Shown: positions 1-7,005 of the stretch, piece by piece
Layout: each line of letters starts with the position of its first letter
Position numbering within the stretch: the stretch's first letter is position 1
DNA from: Clostridia bacterium
GTDB lineage: Bacteria > Bacillota > Clostridia > Oscillospirales > CAG-272
Assembly: GCA_017453205.1 (NCBI GenBank)
Contig: JAFTKO010000019.1
Span: 1 to 40,367, forward strand
Direction: 5' to 3'
DNA length: 40,367 nt
The notes under the pieces: model-generated
The model's input: only the letters and a program-made list of their open reading frames with translations
Told to the model about the DNA's origin: nothing
Databases searched by the model: none
Position numbers and translations under genes: made by a program

Positions 1-14
1 TGTACTTCTCTCTT

Positions 15-32
15 GTTGTTCAATTTTCAAAG
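15..32 (-). promoter_or_regulatory. boxA-like rRNA leader motif
   Basis: On the minus strand this reads CTTTGAAAATTGAACAAC, closely resembling the CTTTGAAAACT...AACAA leader found just upstream of 16S rRNA genes in Firmicutes (boxA/NusB antitermination region). It lies downstream of two tandem consensus promoters pointing the same way. The rRNA gene itself would lie to the left of the window, so the assignment is inference. Confidence 0.5.
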
Positions 33-71
33 ATCATTTTTCGTCAACCCGCTTCGCGCGTCGACCTTTCT

Positions 72-100
72 ATTATACCACTTTTTTGAGGGTTTGTCAA
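72..100 (-). promoter_or_regulatory. Proximal consensus promoter (putative rrn P2)
   Basis: On the minus strand TTGACA (95-100) is followed by a 17-base spacer and TATAAT (72-77), a perfect vegetative sigma-A promoter. It fires leftward out of the window. Together with a second identical-type promoter about 110 bp upstream and the boxA-like leader downstream, the arrangement matches tandem rRNA operon promoters. Confidence 0.75.
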
Positions 101-183
101 GACCTTTTTTAAACTTTTTTAAAAGTTTTTTCGGCTCTCTTCCTCTCTCTTCAGCGGGCTCGTCCCTTCCGGACAGCTTGTTT

Positions 184-212
184 ATTATACTACTTTTCTT
201 TTGTTTTGTCAA
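184..212 (-). promoter_or_regulatory. Distal consensus promoter (putative rrn P1)
   Basis: On the minus strand TTGACA (207-212), a 17-base spacer and TATAAT (184-189) form a second perfect sigma-A promoter in tandem with that at 72-100. Both point out of the left edge. Confidence 0.75.
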
Positions 213-430
213 GATCTTTTTTTCATTTTTCTTCTTTTTGTCTCTTCCTACAATTTACATTGGACATTCTGTATGACATCATAGTCAAAAAGTATACAAT
301 TTTGCCAAACGTTTCTCTTTTTTTCACAAACCCGATCCTTTATTTTTGGTGATTAAGTTCATTTGTTGGAATAAATGTATAAAATACAATTTTGACCGAA
401 ATACTAATTTTAAAAAACGGAGGCGCATTT
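213..430. other. Non-coding spacer between leftward promoters and the DUF421 gene
   Basis: A T- and A-rich spacer without a credible gene. A promoter for the rightward DUF421 gene should lie here; TATAAA (378-383) and TACAAT (385-390) are possible -10 boxes, but no convincing -35 box sits at the right distance, so no promoter is called. The ribosome binding site GGAGG is at about 419-423, ahead of the ATG at 431. Confidence 0.5.
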
Positions 431-1138
431 ATGACGACCATTTTGATACGCACACTGATCGTCTATTTGGTACTGATCGCAACCATGCGCCTGATGGGCA
501 AAAGGCAGATCGGAGAATTGGAGGTCACCGATCTCGTCACCACGCTCTTGATCTCGGAGATTGCCTCGCTTCCCATTACCAACCAAGAGATCCCCGTTTC
601 CTACGCTGTAATCCCCATGATCACGTTGCTGTTTTTGGAGGTACTCTCCTCGGTCGTGCTTATTCGGTTTCCGTCGCTGAAAAAATTGGTATCGGCAAGC
701 CCGACCGTGATCATCCGCAACGGAGAGTTGAACCAGCGCGCCTTAAGAGAATTGCGCATCTCGATGGACGAGCTGATGAGCGAGATCCGACAACAAGGCT
801 TGACCAGCCTCGAGCAAGTAGATTGTGCGATTTTGGAGAAGAACGGCAAGTTGACGGTACTTCCCAAAGCCAAGTATGCAACACCGACCGCCGAGCAGTT
901 GGGGATTGAAGTCAAAGACGAACCGTTGATGCACATTGTCTACTGCAACGGTAGCTTTAGTAAACAAGGATTACAGCTGATAGAAAAGGACCGTATGTGG
1001 CTGGAAGCAAAGCTAAAAAAACAAAAGCTGGATATCCGCGAGCTTTTTTGTGTCATGGCAGACGAGACAGGAAATATTATTCCTCTGAAAAAAGCCGAAG
1101 AAAAGACAGTACGAAAGGAGAAAATCGAAAGCTCATGA
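431..1138 (+). CDS. DUF421 (YetF-type) membrane protein
   Basis: A 235-residue protein of the DUF421/YetF family. The start is the ATG at 431, preceded by GGAGG at good spacing; an upstream in-frame TTG has no such site. The N-terminus (MTTILIRTLIVYLVLIATMRLMGKRQIGELE in outline) shows the family hallmark: a hydrophobic helix followed by RLMGKRQIGEL and then DLVTTLLISEIASLPI, with a third hydrophobic segment near residues 55-75, and a soluble C-terminal half of roughly 150 residues. DUF421 proteins are common in spore formers, but their biochemical role is not settled. The stop overlaps the start of the next gene by ATGA, indicating translational coupling. Confidence 0.9.
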   Translation: MTTILIRTLIVYLVLIATMRLMGKRQIGELEVTDLVTTLLISEIASLPITNQEIPVSYAVIPMITLLFLEVLSSVVLIRFPSLKKLVSASPTVIIRNGELNQRALRELRISMDELMSEIRQQGLTSLEQVDCAILEKNGKLTVLPKAKYATPTAEQLGIEVKDEPLMHIVYCNGSFSKQGLQLIEKDRMWLEAKLKKQKLDIRELFCVMADETGNIIPLKKAEEKTVRKEKIESS

Positions 1139-1503
1139 AATCACTCACAGTTTCGATCGTTCTCTTTTTCCTTATGCTTTCTTGCATCATTTTCAATTCC
1201 ATATATATAAATGAAGTGTTTTCGGAAATGAACGCCCTTCTCGACGCTCTGCCGGATGCGGGAGACACGCATTGTGCGGAGTCTGCCGCGAAAATTTGCG
1301 ACTACTGGGAAGCACGTGTGGATACGGTGGGACTTTCGGTGGGTTACACCGTCGTCGACCGCGTCAGCGAACAAGCCGCCACCGTGCTTGCGTGCGCCAA
1401 CTGCGGGGATCTTTACGGGTTGCGCACCGCGGTGGCGCTGTTACGCGATGCCCTCGGAGATATGCGACGGTTGGAGGAGTTTTCGATCGGGAATTTGCTA
1501 TAA
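1135..1503 (+). CDS. DUF4363 family protein
   Basis: A 122-residue protein starting at the ATG of an ATGA overlap with the DUF421 gene, with AAGGAG about 15 bases upstream. It has one N-terminal hydrophobic segment (residues about 5-22, signal anchor or signal peptide) followed by a helical, partly acidic extracellular part. Size, topology and position next to DUF421 fit the DUF4363 family, which regularly follows DUF421 genes in Clostridia. No catalytic motif is visible and the function is unknown; a joint membrane complex with the DUF421 protein is an inference from coupling. Confidence 0.75.
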   Translation: MKSLTVSIVLFFLMLSCIIFNSIYINEVFSEMNALLDALPDAGDTHCAESAAKICDYWEARVDTVGLSVGYTVVDRVSEQAATVLACANCGDLYGLRTAVALLRDALGDMRRLEEFSIGNLL

Positions 1504-1529
1504 AACACAAACACCTTTGTCAAAAAGCA

Positions 1530-1555
1530 GAGTGCCGCACTTTCGCGCGGCACTC
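1530..1555. terminator. Bidirectional terminator hairpin
   Basis: GAGTGCCGC (1530-1538) pairs perfectly with GCGGCACTC (1547-1555) across an 8-base loop. A T-rich stretch follows on the plus strand, and a short T run on the minus strand. It sits between the converging DUF4363 and FeoB-associated genes. Confidence 0.8.
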
Positions 1556-1561
1556 CAAATT

Positions 1562-1744
1562 TTATTTCTTTTCATTTGTTTTATGGCATTGTCCTTGCAT
1601 AGCGCAATTGGCACAGCCACAACCGCAGGAGCTCTTTCCTGCCTTTTTGTTTTTGATGAGGCTCACCACAAGCGCGCCCAAAATCACGATCAGCACTGCG
1701 CAAACGGCAATGGTACCGATATTATTCATGAACCATGTCAGCAT
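1562..1744 (-). CDS. FeoB-associated Cys-rich membrane protein
   Basis: A 60-residue protein directly downstream of feoB on the same strand. It has an N-terminal transmembrane helix (about residues 8-30, with NNIGTIAVCAVLIVILGALVV-like composition), a short basic linker, then a Cys cluster (CGCGCANC, then a further Cys in GQC) and a charged tail. This matches the FeoB-associated Cys-rich family, comparable in position and size to the third Feo component in other bacteria. The cysteines could bind iron or another metal at the membrane; the exact role in Fe(II) uptake is not established. Confidence 0.88.
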   Translation of the reverse strand: MLTWFMNNIGTIAVCAVLIVILGALVVSLIKNKKAGKSSCGCGCANCAMQGQCHKTNEKK

Positions 1745-1776
1745 AAAAGTCTCCTTTCGGTCGTTTCAAATGATTT

Positions 1777-4251
1777 TTAAGAAAGCTTTTTGGACAACTT
1801 GGTCGATTCCTTATACGGTCTCACCAACATAAATACCATCGCGGCAAGGCAAACAAACGCCACAATTACGCCGAGGATATTCACGTTGCCCGTAAAGAGC
1901 ATACCGAACTGATAGATCATAAGAGATACGATGTAAGCAAAGATGCACTGGTAAGCAATTGCAAAGGCAGTCCACTTTGCGTTGTTCATCTCGCGGCGGA
2001 TCGCACCCATCGCTGCAAAGCAAGGCGCGCACAGCAAGTTGAACACCAAGAAAGACATTCCTGCCAGCTTGCCAAGACCCGTAAAGTCGGTGATACCGAA
2101 TACGGCAACGACTTCTTCCTTTGCAACCAAGCCCATGATAGTAGCCACGGTTGCGGTGGAATCGTTGAAGCCGAGAGGCGCAAAGATCCAAGAAACAGCA
2201 CTGCCGATGATATCCAGTACACTCTTGCCGCCTTCGGGCAATTCCAGATAGAAGCCGAAGGAACCGTTTGCAACACCAAACACGGTGCCAAGCCAAATGA
2301 TAATAGTGGAAAGCAGAATGATGGTGCCCGCCTTTTTAATAAAGGACCAGCCGCGTTCCCACATGGAACGGAGCACATTGCCAACCGTAGGCAGATGGTA
2401 TGCGGGGAGCTCCATTACGAAAGGAGCAGGATCGCCCGCGAACATCTTGGTCTTTTTCAGAATGATACCCGAAACAAGGATAGCGGCAATTCCGATAAAG
2501 TAACAAACGGGAGCCAACCACCAGCCTTTTTTGGGACCGCCGAACAGTGCCGCGGTAATCATTGCAATGATCGGGAGCTTTGCGCCGCAAGGAATAAAGG
2601 TGGTCGTCATAATGGTCATACGGCGGTCGCGTTCATTCTCAATGGTACGGCTCGCCATGATACCGGGCACGCCGCAACCGGTACCGACCAGCATGGGGAT
2701 AAAGGATTTGCCCGACAGACCGAAACGGCGGAAAATACGGTCGAGCACGAAGGCGATACGCGACATATAACCGCAAGCCTCCAAGAATGCAAGCATAATA
2801 AAGAGCACCAGCATTTGAGGAACAAAGCCAAGAACAGCACCCACACCGCCGACGATACCGTCAAGGATCAAGCTCTCCAGCCAATCGGCACAGTTGATGG
2901 CATCAAGACCGTTCCCCACAAGCACGGGAATACCGGGAATCCACCAACCGTAATCGTCCTCGGGTGCAGGCTCGTTGTAGCCGTATCCGTAAGCAGTTTC
3001 AATAGCGGCAGTCAGATCGGCACCGGTCGCAGACACCTCGACCGTCTCAAAGGTCTCCTCGTCCTCTACCTCCCACGTCACCGTGTCGGTGTCGGCGATC
3101 TGTGCATCCAAAGCAACCAAAGCAGACTTGACATCATCGGCGTTAATCTCCTCGGCGCCGAGGGCATCCTCAACAGCCGAAACGTCAATGCCCTTATCGG
3201 CAGCATCGGCAACAAATGCACTAATGATGTCATTGGCACCGGCGTATTCGTCGGCGGCTTCGGCATATGCGTCGGAGCCCTTGCCAAAGAGGAAGAAGCC
3301 GTCACCGAACAAACCGTCGTTGGTCCAGTCGGTCACAAAGGTCCCCACGGTGGAAACCGAAATGTAATATACAAGGAACATGATCACCGCGAAGATCGGC
3401 AGCGCCAACCAACGGTTGGTCACAACGCGGTCGATTTTATCCGAGGTGGTCAGCTTTCCTGCGCTCTTCTTTTTGTAGCATCCCTTAATCACATTTGCGA
3501 TGTAAATGTAACGCTCATTGGTAATGATGCTTTCGGCATCATCGTCCAACTCTTTCTCGGCAGCGCTGATGTCGCTTTCGATATGACCGAGCACCTCCGG
3601 GGAGAGCTTGAGCTGATCCATGACCTTGTCGTCACGCTCAAACAGTTTGATGGCATACCATCTCTGTTGCTCCGCAGGCAGATCATGCACCGAGACCTCC
3701 TCGATGTGTGCGAGCGCATGCTCCACGGGACCTGAGAAAGTGTGCATGGGAACGGTCTTACCGCTCTTTGCTGCTTCCAAAGCCGCCTCAGCAGCCTCCA
3801 TCACACCCTTGTTTTTGAGCGCGGAGATCTCCACAACCTTGCAACCGAGTGCACGGGAAAGCTCTTGAATATTGATTTTATCACCGTTTTTCTCAACAAT
3901 ATCCATCATGTTGATGGCAACCACCACGGGAATGCCCAGTTCGGTCAACTGTGTGGTCAAATAAAGATTGCGCTCGAGGTTGGTTCCGTCCACCAGATTC
4001 AAAATAGCATCGGGACGCTCGCCGACAAGATAGTTTCTTGCAACAACTTCTTCAAGCGTATAGGGGGACAGCGAATAGATACCGGGAAGGTCGGTGATCA
4101 CCACACCGTCATGCTTTTTCAGCTTTCCTTCCTTCTTTTCAACAGTAACACCGGGCCAGTTGCCGACGAATTGGTTAGAACCCGTCAAAGCATTGAACAA
4201 TGTGGTCTTACCGCAGTTGGGGTTGCCCGCAAGGGCGATCCTGTAATTCAT
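1777..4251 (-). CDS. feoB: Ferrous iron transport protein B
   Basis: An 824-residue FeoB, the GTP-dependent Fe(II) permease of the inner membrane. The N-terminal G domain shows G1 GNPNCGKTT (9-17), G3 DLPG (54-57), G4 NMMD (114-117) and a G5-like SALK (143-146). A helical GDI-like region follows, then membrane segments from about residue 281 with the Gate motifs, including EACGYMSR (491-498), GTGCGVPG (523-530) and CAPCFAAMGA (741-750). Between the first membrane helix and the second there is an unusually long acidic, Ala-rich insertion (about residues 320-437), which explains the length above the usual 650-720 residues. Start ATG at 4251 has AGGAATG-type spacing from GAAAGG. A palindromic operator lies 27-44 bp upstream. 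Confidence 0.97.
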   Translation of the reverse strand: MNYRIALAGNPNCGKTTLFNALTGSNQFVGNWPGVTVEKKEGKLKKHDGVVITDLPGIYSLSPYTLEEVVARNYLVGERPDAILNLVDGTNLERNLYLTTQLTELGIPVVVAINMMDIVEKNGDKINIQELSRALGCKVVEISALKNKGVMEAAEAALEAAKSGKTVPMHTFSGPVEHALAHIEEVSVHDLPAEQQRWYAIKLFERDDKVMDQLKLSPEVLGHIESDISAAEKELDDDAESIITNERYIYIANVIKGCYKKKSAGKLTTSDKIDRVVTNRWLALPIFAVIMFLVYYISVSTVGTFVTDWTNDGLFGDGFFLFGKGSDAYAEAADEYAGANDIISAFVADAADKGIDVSAVEDALGAEEINADDVKSALVALDAQIADTDTVTWEVEDEETFETVEVSATGADLTAAIETAYGYGYNEPAPEDDYGWWIPGIPVLVGNGLDAINCADWLESLILDGIVGGVGAVLGFVPQMLVLFIMLAFLEACGYMSRIAFVLDRIFRRFGLSGKSFIPMLVGTGCGVPGIMASRTIENERDRRMTIMTTTFIPCGAKLPIIAMITAALFGGPKKGWWLAPVCYFIGIAAILVSGIILKKTKMFAGDPAPFVMELPAYHLPTVGNVLRSMWERGWSFIKKAGTIILLSTIIIWLGTVFGVANGSFGFYLELPEGGKSVLDIIGSAVSWIFAPLGFNDSTATVATIMGLVAKEEVVAVFGITDFTGLGKLAGMSFLVFNLLCAPCFAAMGAIRREMNNAKWTAFAIAYQCIFAYIVSLMIYQFGMLFTGNVNILGVIVAFVCLAAMVFMLVRPYKESTKLSKKLS

Positions 4252-4277
4252 GGATTTACATTCCTTTCTGTATTTTG

Positions 4278-4295
4278 GGTTAGCATTCGCTAACC
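4278..4295. promoter_or_regulatory. Palindromic operator upstream of feoB
   Basis: GGTTAGC, four bases (attc), GCTAACC: a perfect 7-bp inverted repeat. The same GTTAGC-N4-GCTAAC core recurs at the feo promoter (4848-4863). It resembles the DtxR/IdeR-type box with its TTAGG-TTAGC / GCTAA-CCTAA halves. The identity of the repressor is inference; the palindrome and its recurrence are seen. Confidence 0.65.
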
Positions 4296-4303
4296 TCGTG
4301 TTT

Positions 4304-4327
4304 GAAAAAAATCGGGGATCCTCCCCG
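4304..4327 (-). terminator. Small intrinsic terminator between feoA and feoB
   Basis: On the minus strand CGGGGA (4322-4327), a 3-base loop, TCCCCG (4313-4318), followed by ATTTTTTTC. It would terminate or attenuate transcripts leaving the feoA pair before feoB. Confidence 0.65.
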
Positions 4328-4340
4328 GATAACGGGCGAC

Positions 4341-4562
4341 TTATTCGACCTCGATCAACTCCGCATCGGCTTTGCGCAAGGACAGCTCATAGCCGCGCAC
4401 AGTGATCTCGATGGGATCTCCCAAGGGAGCAACCTTGCGGATATAAATCTCCACACCGCGTGTAATGCCCATGTCCATGATGCGGCGCTTCAGTGCACCT
4501 TCGCCATGAAGCTTGACAACCTTGACGGTGTCTCCGATTTTTGCCTGCTTCAATGTGTTCAT
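4341..4562 (-). CDS. feoA: Ferrous iron transport protein A (second copy)
   Basis: A 73-residue FeoA, a small cytosolic SH3-like beta-barrel protein that supports FeoB. The family pattern is clear: LKQAKIGDTVKVVKL near the start, ALKRRIMDMGITRGVEI in the middle, VAPLGDPIEITVRGYELSLRKADAELI at the end. A G-rich site (GGGGAAGGG) lies just ahead of the ATG. It is 17 bp downstream of the other feoA gene and 89 bp upstream of feoB, with a terminator hairpin in that gap. Confidence 0.95.
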   Translation of the reverse strand: MNTLKQAKIGDTVKVVKLHGEGALKRRIMDMGITRGVEIYIRKVAPLGDPIEITVRGYELSLRKADAELIEVE

Positions 4563-4579
4563 AGCCCTTCCCCTTTCCT

Positions 4580-4792
4580 TTAAATAAAGATGCGTGCAGC
4601 CATCTCTCGGCTGATCGCAACGCGAGCCTCCTTGACGTTGACAATCAGGTTTCCGGCAATGGTGTTGATGATCGTCACCGTACTGCCAACCACAAAGCCA
4701 AGATCCTCCAAATGCTTTTTGACCTCGGGAGAACCGCCGATGCGTTTGATAATATTGGTTTCGCCAACACTTGCAAGTGTCAAAGGCATCAT
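4580..4792 (-). CDS. feoA: Ferrous iron transport protein A (first copy)
   Basis: A 70-residue FeoA paralogue. I chose the ATG at 4792 (or the adjacent ATG at 4789) because GGAGGT lies 8 bases upstream; an earlier in-frame ATG at 4828 would add an atypical charged leader and lacks such a site. Motifs: MPLTLASVGETNIIKRI, LEDLGFVVGSTVTIIN, VNVKEARVAISREMAARI, all usual for FeoA. Two consecutive FeoA genes before feoB are common in Clostridia and may form a heteromeric regulator of FeoB. This is the first gene after the feo promoter. Confidence 0.92.
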   Translation of the reverse strand: MMPLTLASVGETNIIKRIGGSPEVKKHLEDLGFVVGSTVTIINTIAGNLIVNVKEARVAISREMAARIFI

Positions 4793-4847
4793 TACCCTCG
4801 ACCTCCTTTCAACATCACCGCAGATCAAAAAATCCGCGAAAATCAGA

Positions 4848-4863
4848 GTTAGCCCGCGCTAAC
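4848..4863. promoter_or_regulatory. Palindromic operator at the feo promoter
   Basis: GTTAGC, ccgc, GCTAAC: a perfect 6-bp inverted repeat positioned just downstream of the -10 box (4871-4876), where the transcription start should be. A bound repressor would block initiation. The same palindrome lies upstream of feoB. An iron-responsive DtxR-like repressor is the simplest reading (inference). Confidence 0.7.
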
Positions 4864-4870
4864 CACGAGA

Positions 4871-4899
4871 ATTATACACCTTTTGCCAGCATTTGTCAA
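4871..4899 (-). promoter_or_regulatory. Consensus promoter of the feo operon
   Basis: Minus strand TTGACA (4894-4899), 17-base spacer, TATAAT (4871-4876). The palindrome at 4848-4863 follows directly. Confidence 0.88.
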
Positions 4900-4974
4900 G
4901 TGGTTTTATAAAAAAAATTTAAATTTAAGGAAATTTTTTGTGTGCGGGAAAGAGATCTCCGATTTCTTTGCGAA

Positions 4975-5021
4975 AAAAATACAAAAGCAACCGCAAGCTT
5001 CGCGATCGCTTTTGTATTTTT
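4975..5021 (-). terminator. Terminator hairpin after the sugar isomerase operon
   Basis: A perfect 14-bp inverted repeat (4975-4988 with 5008-5021) with a 19-base loop. Both arms end in A/T runs, giving a T run on either strand. It closes the leftward operon ending at 5042 and separates it from the feo promoter. Confidence 0.75.
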
Positions 5022-5041
5022 CAGTTTATGTAATAGATGGG

Positions 5042-5920
5042 TTATTCTTGAATATAATGTTTCAAATTTTGGAGTCCGCGCGAGATTCCCGCCAAACAAT
5101 CGTCATTGCCCTCATACTCAATGGTCAAGTAGGCATCGTACCCGGCGCGCTTGAGGATGGCAACACATTGCTCCACAGGGATGTCTCCGTCACCGATGGC
5201 ACAGCCCGAAAGCACACGGCAGGCACGGGTGGAAAAGACCTTCTCCCCCTCCTTCGGGGTATATCCGAACGAATGGATGTGAAAATCCTTTGCATGGGCA
5301 TGAATGGCATAAGGCGCCAAACGCGACACCGCCTTCATCGAATCCTCGTCAACACAGGCAAAGTTGCCGATGTCGACCAAAAGTGCGTAATTCTCATGAT
5401 CCACTGCATAAAAGAGCCGTTCCACGCGGTCGCTGTCCTGCGCGATATACCCGTGGTTCTCACTGCAGGTGCGAATCCCCTTTTCTTGCGCGTAAGCGGT
5501 AATCTTACGCGCGTTTTGGGCGATCACGGGCAGCATTCTTTCAAACCCGATCAATCGTTCCCCCACCTTTTCGGAATAGCATACGTCATGGCGCAAAATA
5601 CTCGCTCCCATCGCAGCGGCAACATCCACCTGTCCGCAAAGACGCGCAACCTCCCGGGCATCCTCTTCCTCCGAACCCCGAAAAAGGTTTGCACCGATGG
5701 TATAGGCAACAATCTCTACCCCATACCGCTCTGCCTCCTTACGAATCTCAGCGGCATATGCGAGTTGATCAGCAAGCGTCGGTGCGGAATTGGGCATCAG
5801 ATCGGTAAAGTCGATCCCCGCAAAGTCCATCTCGGCGGCTTTCTTTACCACATCAAGCTGTGTCATCTTTCCCGCCTTGATGTACTGTTGGAAAGAGTAA
5901 GAGCTGACCGCGAGCTTCAT
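5042..5920 (-). CDS. Sugar phosphate isomerase/epimerase (TIM barrel)
   Basis: A 292-residue protein of the xylose isomerase-like TIM barrel superfamily. It starts MKLAVSSYSF and contains barrel elements such as FAGIDFTDL, ILRHDVCYSEK, CSENHGYIAQD (metal-ligand Glu/His region near residue 155), LLVDIGNFACVDED, HAHAKDFHIH and YLTIEYEGNDD at the end. Relatives include inosose dehydratases, hydroxypyruvate isomerases, tagatose epimerases and 3-keto-glycoside-processing enzymes, so the substrate cannot be named. Its start overlaps the stop of the Gfo/Idh/MocA gene by 4 bp, so the two proteins are translationally coupled and probably act on the same oxidised sugar or inositol. Confidence 0.85.
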   Translation of the reverse strand: MKLAVSSYSFQQYIKAGKMTQLDVVKKAAEMDFAGIDFTDLMPNSAPTLADQLAYAAEIRKEAERYGVEIVAYTIGANLFRGSEEEDAREVARLCGQVDVAAAMGASILRHDVCYSEKVGERLIGFERMLPVIAQNARKITAYAQEKGIRTCSENHGYIAQDSDRVERLFYAVDHENYALLVDIGNFACVDEDSMKAVSRLAPYAIHAHAKDFHIHSFGYTPKEGEKVFSTRACRVLSGCAIGDGDIPVEQCVAILKRAGYDAYLTIEYEGNDDCLAGISRGLQNLKHYIQE

Positions 5921-6981
5921 TGTGCGATCACCACCTCGTGTCCGCTTTCCGCCGAACGGTAGATCGCGGTCAAGATCCGCATCAGCTCCACACCGTCCTC
6001 CGCGGGGTTCATACAGGAAGTACCGTTACGTACACAATCCACAAAGTGTGCAATCTCATCTTGGAACGCATCCATATTGAAGCCCGTCTTTCCGACCAAA
6101 GAAACAGCCGAGAGGTAACCATTGGTCTCGGTAAACAGCTCGACCTCATCCGCCATCTTGACACCGCCCTTGGTTCCGAACAGTTGTACGCTGTTCTCTT
6201 CCTTGGCAACGTTGAGGCTGAAGCTCATTTCGATCGACAGCACGGAGCCGTTATCAAAGCGCACCGTAGCGGTTGCAAGATCCTCGCAGTCACAAATATC
6301 GTGATCGGTGGCACTTGCCGAAACATAAGACTTGGGCGTTTTGACATTGGGACGGTTGCCAAGCTTATGGAAGGTCGCACCATACACCGAGGTGACCCGC
6401 GGCTTGCCCAAAAGATAGCGCACAAGATCAATGGAGTGTACGCCGAGATCGATCAAAGGACCGCCGCCCGAGCGTGCTTTTTCTCCAAACCAACCGCAGG
6501 GGTTCCCGTTACGGCGAAGGTTGACAGCTTTTGCATAGTAGACTTCACCCAAGGTGTCGCTGTCATTCATATCCTTGACGATTTTGCAGTCTTTACCAAA
6601 ACGACGGACAAAGCCGATCATCAAAAGCTTTCCGTTCTTTTCCGCCGCGGCTTTCATTTCCTCAGCCTCTTCGACATTCAGCGCCATCGGCTTTTCACAA
6701 AGCACGTGCTTGCCCGCATTCAGTGCCATAATGGTACAGGGGGCGTGCGCGCTGTTCCAGGTACAAACGCTCACCGCCTCCAATTCGGGAAGCGCCTTGA
6801 GCATTTCCGCCTCATCGGTGTACAGGCGGGTAATGCCGTATTTTTCGCCCATTTTCTTCAATTGCTTTTCGTTGATGTCGCAGAATGCGTACAGCTCCAC
6901 GTTAGGGTTGGCACGGTAAGCATCAATGTGTGATTTTGAAATACTGCCAACACCGATGACGGCAACCTTTAATTTTTCCAT
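5917..6981 (-). CDS. Gfo/Idh/MocA family oxidoreductase
   Basis: A 354-residue NAD(P)-dependent dehydrogenase. The N-terminal Rossmann fold begins VAVIGVGSISKSHIDAY (glycine-rich loop, residues about 7-22), with the family EKPMALNVEEAEEM segment near residue 96 that carries the conserved Lys. The C-terminal alpha/beta domain includes GGGPLIDLGVHSIDLVRYLLG, the family's catalytic His region. Such enzymes oxidise or reduce sugars and inositols. AAGGAG precedes the ATG by 8 bases. The gene lies between two TIM-barrel isomerases in one operon, suggesting an oxidation-isomerisation pathway. Confidence 0.93.
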   Translation of the reverse strand: MEKLKVAVIGVGSISKSHIDAYRANPNVELYAFCDINEKQLKKMGEKYGITRLYTDEAEMLKALPELEAVSVCTWNSAHAPCTIMALNAGKHVLCEKPMALNVEEAEEMKAAAEKNGKLLMIGFVRRFGKDCKIVKDMNDSDTLGEVYYAKAVNLRRNGNPCGWFGEKARSGGGPLIDLGVHSIDLVRYLLGKPRVTSVYGATFHKLGNRPNVKTPKSYVSASATDHDICDCEDLATATVRFDNGSVLSIEMSFSLNVAKEENSVQLFGTKGGVKMADEVELFTETNGYLSAVSLVGKTGFNMDAFQDEIAHFVDCVRNGTSCMNPAEDGVELMRILTAIYRSAESGHEVVIAQ

Positions 6982-7005
6982 AAAAATTTCTCCTTTTACT
7001 TGCTA

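Noticed and set aside
13-276. Phe/Leu/Ser-rich open frame at the left edge
   Set aside because: It covers the two leftward promoters and T-rich spacers; composition is that of non-coding A/T tracts.
2395-3735. A 446-codon open frame on the plus strand
   Set aside because: It is exactly antisense to feoB, has low-complexity His/Gly/Asn-rich sequence and no ribosome site; it arises from the codon bias of feoB.
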